Shown: positions 1 through 10,300 of the stretch, one piece after another | How positions within the stretch are numbered: the first letter of the stretch is position 1 | Layout: each line of letters opens with the position of its first letter | Assembly (NCBI GenBank): GCA_033558025.1 | Contig: JAUCEF010000014.1 | Coordinates: forward strand, 3,348,001-3,412,000 | Reading direction: 5' to 3' | Length of the DNA stretch: 64,000 nt | From: Phytophthora sp. 'mugwort' | Lineage: Eukaryota > Oomycota > Peronosporomycetes > Peronosporales > Peronosporaceae | Made by a program: the position numbers and the translations under genes | The notes under the pieces: model-generated | The model's input: only the letters and a program-made list of their open reading frames with translations | The model's database searches: none | Told to the model about the DNA's origin: nothing

Positions 1-188
1 CGCCTTAAAGGGGGAAGGAAACAAGCATATCCAAAAAAGCTCAGAAACCAAGCTCAAACCGGAGGAAGGACACCCGGAAGCAGAGCAGCCCGACGCCAGC
101 CAACTCCCTGTCGCCGCCGTCTTCTCTATCTTCTCATTGTCCTATCCTCTCCCATTCCCCTTCCATTACTTTTCCTGCTGTCCCCGCC
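1..188 (+). promoter_or_regulatory. 5' flank and leader of the MA3-domain gene
   Basis: These 188 bases precede the spliced start codon of the PDCD4-like gene. The stretch from about 118 to 178 is strongly pyrimidine-rich (repeated TCTTCT, CCTCTCCC), as is common around oomycete transcription starts. A CTCATTGTCC stretch near 133-142 loosely resembles the oomycete initiator, but the match is weak and was judged by eye. No other gene is visible here. Confidence 0.3.
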
Positions 189-1476
189 ATGTCCGCCGCT
201 CCCGAAGGTAACGACTCGTCAGCCTTAGATATTTCTACTGATCTTTTTACTAACTTAAGAATTTAACATAGAGACCGTGACTGCCATGGAGGAAGTCTTG
301 CCGCAGCCGACCCCCGACCCCGCGGCCTCGAGCAGCGGTGGCACTGGCGGCGGTGACAAGTCGCTGCCGCCCCGCAAGGAGCGCAGCAAGTCGCGCGATG
401 CTGGCAAGCGCATGGGCGGCGGCCAGAAGGCGTCCTGGAAGGTGACGGAGATCCCGCGGGCCGTACCTGCGGACGAGCACGACCCCAATTATGACAGCGA
501 GGCGGATGAGAACGTGGTGCTCGTGTCTACGGTGGACGGCTCGCCCAAGAAGACAGTGACACCGACACTCGAGCCGGACGAGCTGGCAGCCAAAGAGCTG
601 GCGCTCAACCCGCCACCGGAGATTAAGAAGCGCATCATCGAGATTCTGGACGAGTACTTCACGAGCGGAGACGCTGACGAGGTGCTGAGCTCGCTCAGCG
701 ACCTGGACGAGCCTGAGTTTAATTACGAAGTGGTTAAGCGTGCCATCACTATGGCTATGGACAAGAACGACAAGGAGCGCGAGCTTGCTTCGCGTCTTAT
801 CTCGGCGTTGTACCTGGATGGACTCACAGCTGGACAGGTGCTTATGGGCTTCCGTCGCGTGCTGCTGTTAGCTGGTGACTTGCAGATCGACATCCCCACG
901 GCCAAGAACATGCTGGCCATCTTCTGTGCTCGTGCTGTGGTGGACGAGATCCTCCCACCAAGCTTTCTGGAGGACCCGTTCATCACGCGATACGCTCCCG
1001 AGATCGCGGCCGAGGCGATTAAGAAGCTGAGCATCAACCACGCCACGGCACGAATGGAGAAGGCGTGGGGACCGGGTGATGGCCGCCCCGTTGAGGAGCT
1101 TAAAGTGGCCATCGATCAGCTTACCAAGGAGTACTTGCTGTCTCGCGACCTCGATGAGGCTGCGCGCTGTGTTCGCGAGCTGAATGTACCGCACTTCCAC
1201 CACGAAGTGGTCAAGCGCGGCATCACGAACTCGCTTGAAGAGGGCGGCGAGGCTAATAGTGGAGCTATGGCGTCGCTCTTGGCCTACCTGGTGTCTCACG
1301 AAGTGGTGTCCACAGGCCAGCTGATTAAGGGCTTCGAGCGTTTTAAATTTGTACTGGAAGACGTCGCTCTGGACATTCCCAATGCGGCCGCGCTGTTCCA
1401 GGACATTGTAGCGCGTGGCATCAGCGACGGCATCCTCCCCAAGGACTTCGACGCCAGCGCGGTCAAGAAGCAGTAA
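189..1476 (+). CDS. PDCD4-like protein with two MA3 domains
   Basis: Spliced gene of 407 residues. Exon 1 is 189-207 (ATG, six codons plus one base); the intron is 208-271 (GTAACG to ATAG, with a CTAAC branch-like site); exon 2 is 272-1476. The join restores a Glu codon and stays in frame, so ATG at 189 is preferred over the internal GTG at 277. After a low-complexity acidic/Ser-Gly leader come two MA3 repeats, about residues 123-239 and 280-399. They show the family hallmarks EYF(T)SGD-EV..L, EVVKRAIT / EVVKRGIT and the repeated DIP(T/N)A helix. MA3 domains bind eIF4A; two in tandem are the arrangement of PDCD4, a repressor of cap-dependent translation. The architecture and intact frame are seen in the sequence; the role is inferred from the family. 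Expected cytosolic or nuclear. Confidence 0.9.
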
Positions 1477-1717
1477 GTAGGCGGAGGTATGCACGGGCTG
1501 AATAGCCACCGAAGTGCGACCAGGTAGTTGCGTGGTGAAGGTGAGAGGGCTTGACAAAGTATGTCTGGCTCTCACAGGTATCTATCTACACACGCATAAT
1601 ACACGGCTCATGTTCTCTTCGTATGGGTGTTGCTGATGTGAGCATTGCAACACGATAGCAAATAGAGTAAATATTAAGAAACGACGGAGATGACGCCGCC
1701 CAAGTGTTGTCCCCAGT

Positions 1718-2404
1718 CTACGAGCAGCATGGGTCGGCTGACACGGGCACCTTCGCTGTATCCTTACCGAACATGAAGAAGCTGGCCATGAAGCCTACCA
1801 CAATACTGGTGATAAGCGTCAGGTCGTACGTCATCACCACCAGCATGAGCAAATACGCGAGCGAGATCCTCAGTCCGCGCATCAGCGCGTCGCCCAGGTG
1901 CGTCCAGTTGCCGACCTTCACGGATGTTGGCGTCACTGGTCTCATGGGGAGCGTCGGGTGCGTATGCTCCACTGTGGAATGCGGTGCAGCCTTCGCGTTC
2001 ATCGTCTGCGGCAGCTCCGGCCTCTCGGGGTGCACCGCCGAGTCCTCTGCCGCCTGCGCGTGCTCGCAGGTCTGTCTGCTCTTGCCGCAATCGTTGCCCA
2101 GCTCCGGGTCGTAAAACCCTGAGCCGTTATCGCTACTATTCTCCGTCATGGCCACGGCGAGGCGGCGCTTGGCGAATACCTTGGACTGCTGCAACTGACA
2201 GCCGTTGGTCGACGCCAGGTACTGGGTCAGCGCCGCCAACACGAAGACCAGGAGACACGCCATGGCCGCACGCGAGGCGCTCGTGAGCCCCCAGTACTCG
2301 AGCCATAGCACGGAGCAGTCGTCCATCGGGTCGCGCCCCGCCCACTTGAACCCGGATGTGCCCATGAACGAGCCTGGCCCCATGCAAAAGCCACCGTGCT
2401 GCAT
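1718..2404 (-). CDS. Ctr-family copper transporter, short form
   Basis: 228-residue protein if started at the ATG at 2404; the open frame runs 18 bases further upstream to a possible splice acceptor (TTTCAG, minus strand near 2434), so a short upstream exon may exist. It has a Met/Cys/Gly-rich N-terminus (HGGFCMGPGSFMG), a first membrane helix around residues 40-65, a long Cys/Ser/His-containing loop, and the closing pair of helices carrying the diagnostic MxxxM motif (M187-LVV-M191, followed by TYD) and a G204-xxx-S near the C-terminus. These mark the high-affinity Cu(I) uptake channel family (Ctr), which trimerises in plasma or vacuolar membranes. It lies head to head with the larger Ctr gene at 3057. 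The C-terminus ends in CCS, a possible copper-handing motif. Confidence 0.8.
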   Translation of the reverse strand: MQHGGFCMGPGSFMGTSGFKWAGRDPMDDCSVLWLEYWGLTSASRAAMACLLVFVLAALTQYLASTNGCQLQQSKVFAKRRLAVAMTENSSDNGSGFYDPELGNDCGKSRQTCEHAQAAEDSAVHPERPELPQTMNAKAAPHSTVEHTHPTLPMRPVTPTSVKVGNWTHLGDALMRGLRISLAYLLMLVVMTYDLTLITSIVVGFMASFFMFGKDTAKVPVSADPCCS

Positions 2405-3056
2405 CAGAGAGTTTATGCTCAAAAACCTGAAATGGTAACTGGACTACACGTACGTTGCTGATGGCCCGATCAACAATATAATGTTGAATAAATATACTTC
2501 AATATAGAGGGCATGCGTTATCAAGCCCAATATTCCACCAGAAAGTAACAATCCAATTTATAAGGTGCTTGCGAATATATGTTTCTAGAGGCTTTCGTAT
2601 GTGAGGCCAGGGATGACTTTACCTAAGGTCACCGCTGCCAAGCGCGGTGACTTCGAGATTGCGCGGGTGGCGGCAAAGGTCATATGTGCCAAATCAAACC
2701 GACCACCAATCCGATGGTGCAGTCCCGAAGTTGAGTTCGAAATCAATGCAGTCGAAACCGTCGATACACCAAGGTGTTGCAGGTCGTTGATAATTGCCTA
2801 AGCGTCGACTGTGTTAGCTACAAATATTTAATTTCGTAAGGTGCATTCCTATACAGTAAACGGTTTAGATGATTTCAATCATTTCCATTCATATACACAA
2901 TTACAGGTAAGCCTTTCATTTTCATTGATCGCGTTAATAAGGATTTCAACGACCTTCACGTTTCTACGTCAGTCGGCATTTTGCCAGAAGCTCTAAAGGT
3001 AACAAGTGCGTTCTACGCGTTTTTTGACTCGCCAGACTTCGCCGTCTCCGCGCGCT
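2405..3056. other. Divergent spacer between the two copper-transporter genes
   Basis: About 650 bases separate the two Ctr start codons. I see AT-rich stretches (2460-2600, 2815-2940) and a GC-richer island at 2600-2810 that is open in more than one frame but resembles nothing I recognise. It should hold both promoters and perhaps a short first exon of the minus-strand gene. No copper-response element could be identified by eye. Confidence 0.4.
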
Positions 3057-4192
3057 ATGGCTAGAATAAAACACAGACTCCCGCCGCTTCTCGTCATGCT
3101 GCTCGCGGCGATTATCGCGCTCTACGGCGCGGCCCACTCCATGGACATGGACGACATGCCGGTACGCTCCGTTGCTGCAGCCGTTGGGGCCCATTCTCCA
3201 CTTTTTTTGCACATGCTATAACCCCCTAACACCTTCGCTATTAAACGACCGACAGGATGACCCCGTGAACGGCAAGATGGTGATGAGCAAGGCCTACAAC
3301 TTCGAGCTTAAGAACGGTCAGAAGCTGCGCTTCGCCAGCCAGGACACACTCGACGCTTTCCTCAAGGACCCGGTACGGCTCCGTGCACTCCGCAACAGGA
3401 GCGAAAGGAGGTTCTGACGGTTTTATTTCTTTGCAGAATGTGGGCTTGAAGGGTGTGGCGTCTACCCCACACACCCACGACGAGAGAGAGGAAAGCGTGT
3501 TGTGCCCTGTGTGCGGCATGGAGTCATCCGTCTCTGGTGGGCCGAAGGTGGCGATGATGCATGGCGACCAGGCAGTGCACACGTGCAGTATGACACACGC
3601 GCGCGAGGTCTACGCGGACATTTTGTCATTTCAAGCCGTGAAAAAAGGTGTAAAGGGGGAGCACGGGTTTTGTTCGGGACCGGGCACTACCATGCTGAAC
3701 GGCTTCTCGCTCCATGGCAGCTCCACGCCGTGCATCTTGCTCTGGTTCCCAGGGTGGGTGCTTGACTCGCGCGTGCGCTACATTTTTGGTGGTCTTCTAG
3801 TGGCTCTCGTGGCTATTTTCAACGAGTATTTGCTGCAGCTGCGCCGTGTCCTGCGCAAGGAGAGCAGTGTAAAACGTCTGCAGAGCAGCAACACGCCGCA
3901 TGCGACGGAGAGTGCTCAGCTGCTGCGATCAACAGCACAAAGAATGCCACTGGCTGACTCTTGCGGACCCGCGTGGTTCCGTACATTATCTCCAGAGGCG
4001 CAGCACGGCGTGCACAGCCTGCTCCACGGCGTTACACTCTTCATAGCGTACATGCTCATGCTGGTGTCTATGACGTACGACTTTACGCTGTTGCTTTGGG
4101 TGGTCGCTGGTTACGTGGTAGGCCACTACGTCTTTGGGGAACGTCGTGAGACTCCTCTGACCAACGGAGAGATGCAGTCCAACTTCCTCTAA
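3057..4192 (+). CDS. Ctr copper transporter with tandem YHS-like segments
   Basis: Three exons: 3057-3161, 3256-3372 and 3437-4192, joined by phase-0 GT-AG introns of 94 and 64 nt, giving 325 residues. Exon 1 encodes a signal peptide (basic start, hydrophobic core to about residue 28) and a Met/Asp motif MDMDDM. Exon 2 (36-74) reads like a YHS/TRASH unit: DPVNGKMV, then YNFELKNGQKLRFAS and AFLKDP, but its usual Cys residues are missing. Exon 3 opens with a second unit that keeps them: C97-PV-C100-GM and H122-T-C124-SMTH128. The Ctr domain follows: GFCSGPG, helix 1 near 188-206, M282-LVS-M286 and G299-YVV-G303. Role inferred: Cu(I) transport with an extracytoplasmic metal-binding antechamber. 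All splice sites agree with the frame. Confidence 0.85.
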
Positions 4193-4318
4193 CTCTGCAG
4201 CCTTCGTTTTTTGTGAGTGTCTGTCACAACCACCTTCATTCATCTTAACGACTAATATATGACGTAGAATACGTCTTTGCTTTGCTACGATGCTGGACAA
4301 CGGAAGCTTCGGGGCTTA

Positions 4319-6015
4319 CTACAATACCAGGAATTCAGCAAGAAGCATGGCCAATACTGATAAGCCGACTGTGTTGCGACCACCGGCGCTATCCTTGTCT
4401 TTGGTTGACGTCGAGGAACCTGTGCCAGTCGATGATGACGCTGTACCTTCATTCAGGTCGGCCAGCGTACTGGAGTCAAAGTTGTTCGCCTTCTTGCCGT
4501 CACATACTGGCTGTGCGACGGAGCAGGAGAGGGTTTCGACTGTAGACAACAAACATGTTTAGCTGGCTCCAATACCAAAGTAAACCGCATAAGGTACTCA
4601 CCGTCGGGCGTGTCTGGTAGATCCATCGAGAGCGCGGACGGGCATTTTAATGCGGACGTCCTCGTGGGGGTAAAGGAATCCATTTCGACAGTCGAGTTCT
4701 TGGTGGTAGCGTACGCCGTCTTTAAGTTGTCATACTCAGGATAAGCCGTGAACTCACACGTCGTGTTCTCGTTGTCGCAATCATCCGGCTGGAAGTAACC
4801 CACGCCGTACTTGCCTTTATCCGCTTTTTTGGTTAATTCTGTGGCAGTAACAAACACAAAGCAACAAACGTTCATATTAGAGATCCATGTTGCCGTCGAC
4901 AAGCTTGACACACACACACACGCACCCTTTTTCCCCGCGAGGTTGGCGATCTCTGTCGAGAACTCAAAAACATTGCCGCCCACAATTTCTTCCGTCATTT
5001 CTGCTTCTTCGTTCATCCACTTGGCCTGCCATTTGAATAACCAAATTTGAGTTTCCAGAATATCAAACCGCGAGAAAAGTCAATACAGTATAGACATGTA
5101 ACGCACATCGTAGAATGTGCGCTGGTTTTCGTATCCATCCATCGTGTTGTCTCCAGTATTGCAGCCAAACTCGCCGAACATGATGGGGCGCGGGTATGCT
5201 GCGTCCTTGTAGTCCTTCATAAGAGTCATTAATCCCGTTGACTGAGAATACTCCGTATGTCCAGTGGGGTCGCACTCGACGTAAGGGTTGAACCCCATCC
5301 ACTGAGCCCTTTCGTACCCGTCTGAACCGGTTCCATTGCTCGCCGTACAGTCGAAATACTGCAGCCACTGCGCTCTGGGTGGGATATCCGCCATCTCCAC
5401 TCCAATCGGAACTTCTCGTAAGCTGCCAACGCAGCCATCAGCATATTCCCGAATGTCCCGGATCATGGCCTTGATGCAGGGCATCACCGCTTCGCCCGTG
5501 TCTCCGTCGACTGAGATGAGATTGGGCTCGTTGGCCACACTGAAGAGCAGTGTATTGTCGTACACAGCGAAGGCATTGTAGACCATCTGCATGCGTGTGA
5601 ACATGTCGTCCGGGTAGCATTTGGGGGCCGCGACGTCCGCCACGGAGCAGCCGACGCAAGGTGCGGCCATGCCCACAGACACGTAGATACCCGCCTGCGA
5701 GCAAGCGCACATGAACTTGTCGTGGGCCTTGCTGGGGTCCACCGAGTAGAGACGGATGGTGTTAACCCCAAGGTCCTGCATGACCTCCAGGTGGGGCTCC
5801 CAAACTTCCTGGTGCTCATCCGCCGCCCAGTCGTAATTACTGACGTCGGCCAACTCGCCGCTGTTGGGGCGCGGGTAGTACGCCATGCCCTTGATGCGGA
5901 ATTCGAGTCCGGTTTCCGAGTCGAAGAGCTTATTGCCCTTAGCCATGATAGGGGCCAGCCATGCAGAGGTAAGGGGCAAAGACGCCAGGACAACGGAGAG
6001 CACTTGATATAGCAT
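4319..6015 (-). CDS. GH72 1,3-beta-glucanosyltransferase, GPI-anchored
   Basis: Four exons on the minus strand: 6015-5107, 5025-4926, 4838-4602 and 4539-4319, giving 488 residues. Introns are 81, 87 and 62 nt, and every join keeps frame. Residues 1-18 form a signal peptide. The GH72 domain follows, with the acid/base Glu in VANEPN (E163) and the nucleophile in FGEFGC (E282), plus the IKGMAYYPR opening. The later exons give a Cys-containing linker, a Ser/Thr-rich stretch (SSSTGTGSSTST) and a hydrophobic tail (GLSVLAMLLAEFLVL), the layout of a GPI-anchor signal. The family cuts and rejoins beta-1,3-glucan in the wall. Intron 2 starts inside a GT microsatellite. Intact in this window; nearest neighbours are the Ctr gene and a transposon graveyard. 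Confidence 0.9.
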
Positions 6016-6239
6016 TGTCGCCGGAGATTGGAACTATGGCGAGGATGATTTGTCGACCAACAGAAGATCGCAATGGGATGGATGCAAATCAGGAATGAAG
6101 CGTTATGACAGGTTTGCTGTGATCCCATTGTGTTGGTTTTGCCGAAGTGAAAATCAGTTCTAAAATCCTGGCGTTGCCGTTAACCTTTCGTGCACCACAG
6201 AGATAAACTATAGTATATAGATATAAGATAAATCAATTT

Positions 6240-6368
6240 AAAAGGGCTGGTTGCGCCCTTTTAGAAAACTAAGGTATTCGTATGAGCTTACAACAACATG
6301 GCCGGTGTATCTTTCTTAGTGCAACAAAGATAGGATACTCTAAAAGGGCGCAGACTGCGCCATTTTAG
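6240..6368. repeat. Pair of short GC-core hairpins
   Basis: Two palindromic units of the same style lie about 100 bases apart. The first pairs AAAAGGGC (6240-6247) with GCCCTTTT (6255-6262). The second is a near-perfect hairpin, CTAAAA-GGCGCAG against CTGCGCC-TTTTAG, at 6340-6368. A related unit sits at 9692-9709 beyond the LINE. They look like ends of small non-coding elements rather than host terminators. Confidence 0.55.
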
Positions 6369-6742
6369 TCGAACGCAGCGTTTATTGGATAAAATGCAGT
6401 GGTACTTTGTGCCTTTTGCATAAATGACATGCGATTTTACTTACCTTCGAGTTACAGCCGCGAATCCCGTTTTTCAGCGGCGACGTGCCATCGACGACGC
6501 GGTGTCGACAATGGATTCTCGGAACGCTACACGCAATGCTATAGCATGTACATGGCAGGCCACGTACTGTATGAGCACTTCTAGCATCAAGCGTGTGGCC
6601 TTCGGTGGACGCGATGAACTATCGATCAATCTCACTCCTCACAGGCTACAAAATATAAAGATTCTAGCCATCCGAGTTCAGAAAGTAATAGGAAATACCT
6701 ACCGGGAATTCGCAACAAGGATTTGCTCACGGGCGTCAGACG

Positions 6743-9153
6743 ATGAAGACAGTCATGATGATGTTGGCGACGCTGGCAACGGCAAAGGGGAGGCCAGATC
6801 TAGCAGCCGAGTTCAGCCAAGTCATTCTCCTATTAGACTTCAGAAAGGCATACGATACCGCTCCGTGCGAATTCCTATTCTTAGCACTAACAAAGTTCGG
6901 TTTCTCGCGAGAATTTGTAGAGTTGATTCGGCGGCTTCATGAAGGGACGACGGCGAGGTTCATGGTGAATGGGGAACTCTCAGGAGCACAGGAGGTGATT
7001 TCCGGGATCAGACAGGGCTGCCCATTGGAGCCGTTGCTGTTCATTTTGGCAGCGGAGGTATTGGCGTTGGCAATCAGCCAGGATGCGCAGATTGTAGGGA
7101 TCAAAATTTCAGAGGGCACAGGTGAGCGGCACAAGTTTTCGGCGTTTGTGGACGATTCCACAGTTTTCCTCGAGGAGGCGAGGCAGTTGCCAAGGGTGAT
7201 GAGATCGGTGGAGCATTTGTGGACGGCTATCTGGGCTAAAGGTGCAGCTAACAAAGAGTCATGTGATTATCCTCAACACGGCAGTGATAGAATCCGACTA
7301 CATGGAATCCCCGTTCTCCAGCATGGAGATACCGTGCGCTATTTAGGACATACGGTGGGGACAGAAAAGCTGACAGATGTGAATTGGGCGGCGAGGACAC
7401 GCAGCGTACAGAGGCGATTGGCAACAGCATCGCAACTGGGCAATTAGCGTTGAGAATCGAGTAACGATACTGAATGTCATTATGCTGCCGTCGGTACTGT
7501 TCACGGCGGCTGTTTTTGACTTGCCAAGTTGGGCGGCGGCCCAGCTTCGAAACCTACAAAAGCAGTTTTTGTGGCACTATTCCACAAGTACTGACGTGAG
7601 CAGACTCAAGATCAACCTGGGGCTATTATACACGCCTAAGGACGCCTGTGGTGTGGGATTAGCGTCAGTGCTGGTAGCGTGTACGACTCAAAAGGTCAAC
7701 AAACAATGCACTGTTGATACAGAAGCGAGATCGCTACTATGGTGCATGGAGAGCATGGGTGTGTCTAGGAGCGACAACAGAGTGGACAGACGGAGGGACA
7801 CCTCGACAGAAAGGAAGGGGTCGAGAGGGGGTGAGCAGCCATACGCCAGGCATTAAGCTGCAGCAATGGATGGGCGCTTGGATTGCGCCGACAAAGGCAA
7901 AGGAGGGGGCTGAGCAAAAGCGAATTCAGCACGACCTTGCAGGTTTAGCGAGTGAAGCGATTAGCTGGCCCACGGATGAGGAGTGGGTCGTCGAACTGCC
8001 ACCGACAGCAACATGGAGTGGCTGCAGCGAACGACGGAGGAGTTGGAATTTTGGACGACTTACCACTGGGACAACAATCGGGGGATCCGGGACCAAACTG
8101 AAAGCATGCTAAAGAGCAACAAATATGGTAGGATCAGGCCATGTACGCTGGCAGAACTCAAACTGCAGCGGATAGGAGTGGATACTTATTCCATGATCAT
8201 ACCATCGGTAGATGGAAAGCAGCACAGGCAAGACAAGTTACGGCGGTGGGGACTTCACCAGCTCACCCGAGATAGCGACCGGTACCAGCTTACAAGTGCA
8301 TCAGCAACTAAAGATGCGACACCAAACCAAGCTGCAAGGAGTGTATGACTGGGGGTTCACTACAGCAGGGCAGGCAAGAGGAACACGGAGAGTAACTGAG
8401 GGGGGGGGGGGGGGGTAGCGGGAGTATTGACCTGGGGCAGTCTCAGGATGGAATTCACTGGCGAGTCGTACAAGCTGATAGAGATGACGCAACAATAAGG
8501 AACGACCGGCACAAGCTGCAACGGTTCGAGGAGGAAAGAAGCATTGTGTTCTATGCACATCCTCTCATCCACAGGTTCCCTTGGAGGGTACCTGATGCGA
8601 TCGCGAACAAGCATGTCTGGAAAGCGCTTAAGAAGCAACCTTCCGGAAGTACAAGGGAGAAGGATTCAGATGGACGGGCTCTTGGAAAAACTGGCAAGGG
8701 CAGCCAAAAGTAGTAGATGGCCGCAGCTGCACTACAGCAGGCCCTGAAGCAAGTCTGGCAGCACAATAATGCGCTCACTGAGTATCAAGTCTGGGTCGGG
8801 TATCGATTAGCCACCAGGCAACTGAACCTGTACTATGAGGGCATGGAACGGGACAACAGTTATAGGAAGTTGCGTGCTGCCGCGGGACCAAGGAAACGAT
8901 GGAACATATATTCTGGGAATGTCCAAGTGGGCAAGCATGCTGGCAAAAGCTCATTTGCCACTGGACGAGCGAAAGATGGGAATTAGGAAACTTGGAGCGA
9001 TTCATCAGCAATTGCGCCAACGGGACAGCGCCAGCACTGTCGTCGTCAACAAAGGCAAGATTGAAAGCAGACTACCCAGACACAGAGGAGCAGCTAGCAG
9101 GAGAATGGAAGCGACTGTGGCACATCATGAGCAGTGTGTGCATCACGGGATAA
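6743..9153 (+). pseudogene. LINE reverse transcriptase, broken
   Basis: Best block 6743-7447 (234 codons): [11 protein letters not shown] (RT motif A), the [13 protein letters not shown] block (motif B) and [11 protein letters not shown] (motif C, with F-V-D-D in place of Y-x-D-D), then [21 protein letters not shown]. The frame stops at 7447 and resumes at 7482 with FDLPSWAAAQLRNLQKQFLWH, typical of the region after the polymerase. Further fragments run in changing frames to a zinc-knuckle-like H/C cluster near 8900-8990. At least four frame changes separate recognisable pieces. Catalytic aspartates are still present. Function would have been target-primed reverse transcription; this copy cannot be translated whole. 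Confidence 0.8.
8400..8415 (+). repeat. 16-base G homopolymer
   Basis: An uninterrupted run of 16 G inside the LINE remnant. The comparable 19-base run at 10453-10471 lies in the piggyBac N-terminal region. Lengths of such runs are prone to sequencing error, so frames across them are uncertain. Confidence 0.8.
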
Positions 9154-9440
9154 TGGATACAAAAGAACAGGGTGGTCTTTCAGCAGGAAATGAGCACAAT
9201 TGAGGAGAGCGCGCAGGATTTCCGGACGACAGGATTGCGGCAAATACAGGCACTAGGCAAGAGAGAACGCAGAAGACCTGAAGCAATAATACTGGGGACG
9301 AGAATACTGCTGTGATCAGCAGCGCTAGCAGAACCACCCAGAGAGCAGTCACCGAAGGGGACAAGCCCCGTACAACCACCGGACTCGCACGAAGAACCGG
9401 CGTTGCTAACCAGGCTAAGGATGTTCCGGACATCTAGTAG

Positions 9441-10300
9441 TTAATATGACCAAATAGAACAGTCTGCCTCTCTCTACTAAGCGTGTGGCCAGTATTGCAC
9501 ATGCATGACTTGCTACATGCTGTGAACGAATAATGAGGCGCTTTCTCTAATAAACACGGTCACTGGTGTTTGCACGGCGCAAAGGGCTGAAGATAATCTC
9601 TGATCTGGTACAAATGACTATGTCCGCTAAAAATATGAATGTTGCACCAAAATAGACGCATTCATACCAGCATTTGTATAAAATCGTTTTTGGCGCGCGT
9701 TTGCGCGCCTTTTTTGATATCGAATGTAATTAATATCCTTTCTATTTCGATTGATTATCTATTTTATAGCTTAATGTTTAACCTAAAATGCCAACTTGGA
9801 ATTACATATGATTGGACGATTCGGATTGGCCTCCAGCCGTCCCTCATCCTCTCTCATTTCAAAATTCGAGGAGCGAGGCGCTTGGATGGACGGCGGTCGT
9901 CGTGGCAAGTGCCACAGTGAAATCAAGGCGCAAGGGTCGAACAAGCGGCGGTGCCTAAGACATGCAGACAAAACAATTGCAGCAGCACATTCTAGAGTTG
10001 GTGGTGCTGCATGCAGGCTCGGAGGAGCTCTTGAGTTTAAGCATGCCTGGCAAAAGTTGCTGAAGACCATCGAAACCTCCACCCAACCGAAGTCTAGACT
10101 CACGCTATCGCTACATTAAACCCGGTGGAGACACCGCCGGGACAGAAGGCGTAGATTTCTTGCTGGGCGAAACGTCAGTTCTGCAGGTTTTGGCAGACCA
10201 GTGCCGTGAACTATTTTCCATTGGAGACGTTGCCGTCCTATTTACGTTTGCAGCAGGCTGGCAATAGGTATGCCACTAACTAAGTCTGATTTCCCGCCAA
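9441..10300. other. No recognisable gene; one GC hairpin
   Basis: Contains the palindrome GGCGCGC / GCGCGCC (9692-9698 and 9703-9709) with A/T-rich flanks. Reading frames are open on both strands over 9783-10119, which is typical of random GC-rich DNA; neither product resembles a family I know. Probably old transposon sequence. Confidence 0.4.

Larger units (their letters stand above)
6560..9440 (+). mobile_element. Non-LTR retrotransposon (LINE) remnant
   Basis: A 5'-truncated LINE of about 2.9 kb. The reverse transcriptase lies at 6610-7450, followed by a thumb/linker region at 7480-7860 and a degenerate CCHC-like segment near 8899-9000 (EHIFWECPSGQACW). No endonuclease domain is visible upstream, as expected for 5' truncation. 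It is flanked on both sides by GC-core hairpins. Many frameshifts and a 16-base G run show it is dead. Confidence 0.8.

Noticed and set aside
868..1575. 235-codon minus-strand frame opposite the MA3 gene
   Set aside because: Shadow of a GC-rich coding exon; no family features, while the plus strand has two MA3 domains.
2601..2801. 66-codon GTG-started frame in the Ctr spacer
   Set aside because: Open in several frames at once, no recognisable content, no splice partner found.
9783..10119. Overlapping ~106-codon frames on both strands
   Set aside because: Equal openness on both strands without motif suggests composition, not coding.
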